Positions 63,524 through 64,000 of a stretch of DNA of 64,000 bases are shown piece after piece. The stretch lies in NCBI RefSeq assembly GCF_004014715.1, contig NZ_CP034835.1:4154001-4218000 (forward strand), read 5' to 3'. The position numbers and the translations under genes were made by a program. Positions within the stretch are counted from its first letter, which is position 1. Each line of letters begins with the position of its first letter. The notes below the pieces were generated by a model that had not been told where the DNA came from, ran no database searches, and saw only the letters and a list, made by a program, of their open reading frames with translations. This stretch comes from Pseudoalteromonas sp. R3 (GTDB taxonomy: Bacteria > Pseudomonadota > Gammaproteobacteria > Enterobacterales > Alteromonadaceae).

Positions 63524-64000
63524 ATGAAAAAGTTCAGTTTAGCTGTATTAGCTGCACTCTCTACAACCGCTTTTGCATCAGAAGAAGCCAACAATCCATT
63601 ATCCTTTTCTGCAACCGTTGGGTATACCACAGGTGGGGACACATTAGGCACATTAATCTATGAAGACGACAGTGACAACAGTGTGAAGGCTGGAACTGGC
63701 GTCATTCTGGGTGGTGGACTTAACTACGCACTTAACGAAGACTTTGATATTCGCCTGAATGCAGCAGTGCACATGGACTCTGCCGATGCAGAAAACGGCG
63801 ATCTTACATTTAGCCGCTTCACCTGGGAAGCCATCCCTTATTACAAAGTAAGCGAGCAGGTGAAACTTGGTCTTGGTGCTGGGCTGGATACGTCTGTTGA
63901 GCTGGACAATGATTTTGGCAATGATATCGAGTTCGATAGTGCAGGTAAATTCATTGTGTCAGGCATGTACACATTCGAAGACTGGAATGCCAGCCTCGAG
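63524..64000 (+). CDS. Outer-membrane beta-barrel protein, N-terminal part, cut by window edge
   Basis: ATG 63524, with AGGA five bases upstream, gives 159 residues to the edge. A signal peptide (KKFSLAVLAALSTTAFA) is followed by alternating hydrophobic/polar strands with Gly/Asn/Asp turns (FSATVGYTTGGDTLG, GGGLNYALNEDFDIRLNAAV, GLGAGLDTSVELD). This is the pattern of a small OmpA/OmpW-size barrel. The family cannot be named from this part. It is divergent from the rrn promoter. Confidence 0.75.
   Translation, partial: MKKFSLAVLAALSTTAFASEEANNPLSFSATVGYTTGGDTLGTLIYEDDSDNSVKAGTGVILGGGLNYALNEDFDIRLNAAVHMDSADAENGDLTFSRFTWEAIPYYKVSEQVKLGLGAGLDTSVELDNDFGNDIEFDSAGKFIVSGMYTFEDWNASLE

Overview
The window looks like part of a marine gammaproteobacterial chromosome, most likely Pseudoalteromonas. 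The 16S rRNA at the right end has the variable-region layout of that genus, and the leu operon, MITE and IS630 ends fit it. No database search was possible, so genus is inference. Positions 1-49.3 kb are dominated by one iron-acquisition locus. The leu operon, an IS630 element and an rrn operon follow.

Layout. (1) 1-450: start of a PvdE/SyrD-type peptide exporter, minus strand, cut by the window edge. (2) 573-7193, plus strand: FhuF-like ferric reductase, then entC, entE, entB, a free-standing VibH-like condensation protein and entA, a complete set for making, activating and transferring 2,3-dihydroxybenzoate (DHB). (3) 7242-10664: DapE-like M20 hydrolase, PvdA-like ornithine N5-hydroxylase and a two-domain lamin-tail protein. 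(4) 30239-10828, minus: a five-module NRPS that appears to be one ~6,470-residue gene broken by four single-base losses, each in a G/C run. (5) 32557-30413: TonB receptor behind a strong Fur box, with a GNAT gene upstream; then an AztD-like His-rich lipoprotein behind two Zur-like operators; then a MITE. (6) 35917-35048: PvdF-like hydroxyornithine formyltransferase. (7) 48454-36053, minus, apparent operon: PvdQ-like acylase, MbtH protein, FAAL-T-C-A-T protein, KS-AT-KR-ACP polyketide synthase. (8) 48814: PvdS-like ECF sigma factor behind a Fur box. (9) 49.3-50.9 kb: housekeeping or unknown genes. (10) 55758-50963: leuL-leuA-leuB-leuC-leuD with a Leu-codon attenuator. (11) 56281-57389: IS630-family element with a split transposase. 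(12) 63359-57490: rrn P1 promoter, 16S, 23S, 5S, terminator, and a duplicated terminator unit with a 5S remnant. (13) 63524-64000: start of an outer-membrane protein gene.

How it may work together (inference). A fatty acid is loaded by the FAAL domain. The first A domain is predicted to add a basic residue (probably Lys), and the PKS extends it with malonate and reduces it to a 3-hydroxy-diamino acid, as in alterobactins. The five-module NRPS then adds D-Ser, N5-formyl-N5-hydroxy-Orn, an unassigned D-residue, Ser and a second formyl-hydroxy-Orn, and a thioesterase releases the chain. DHB is attached in trans by the VibH-like protein. The PvdQ-like acylase removes the fatty chain in the periplasm. 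One catechol plus two hydroxamates gives six iron ligands. Control appears to run from Fur to the orphan ECF sigma factor, with the lipoprotein separately under zinc control.
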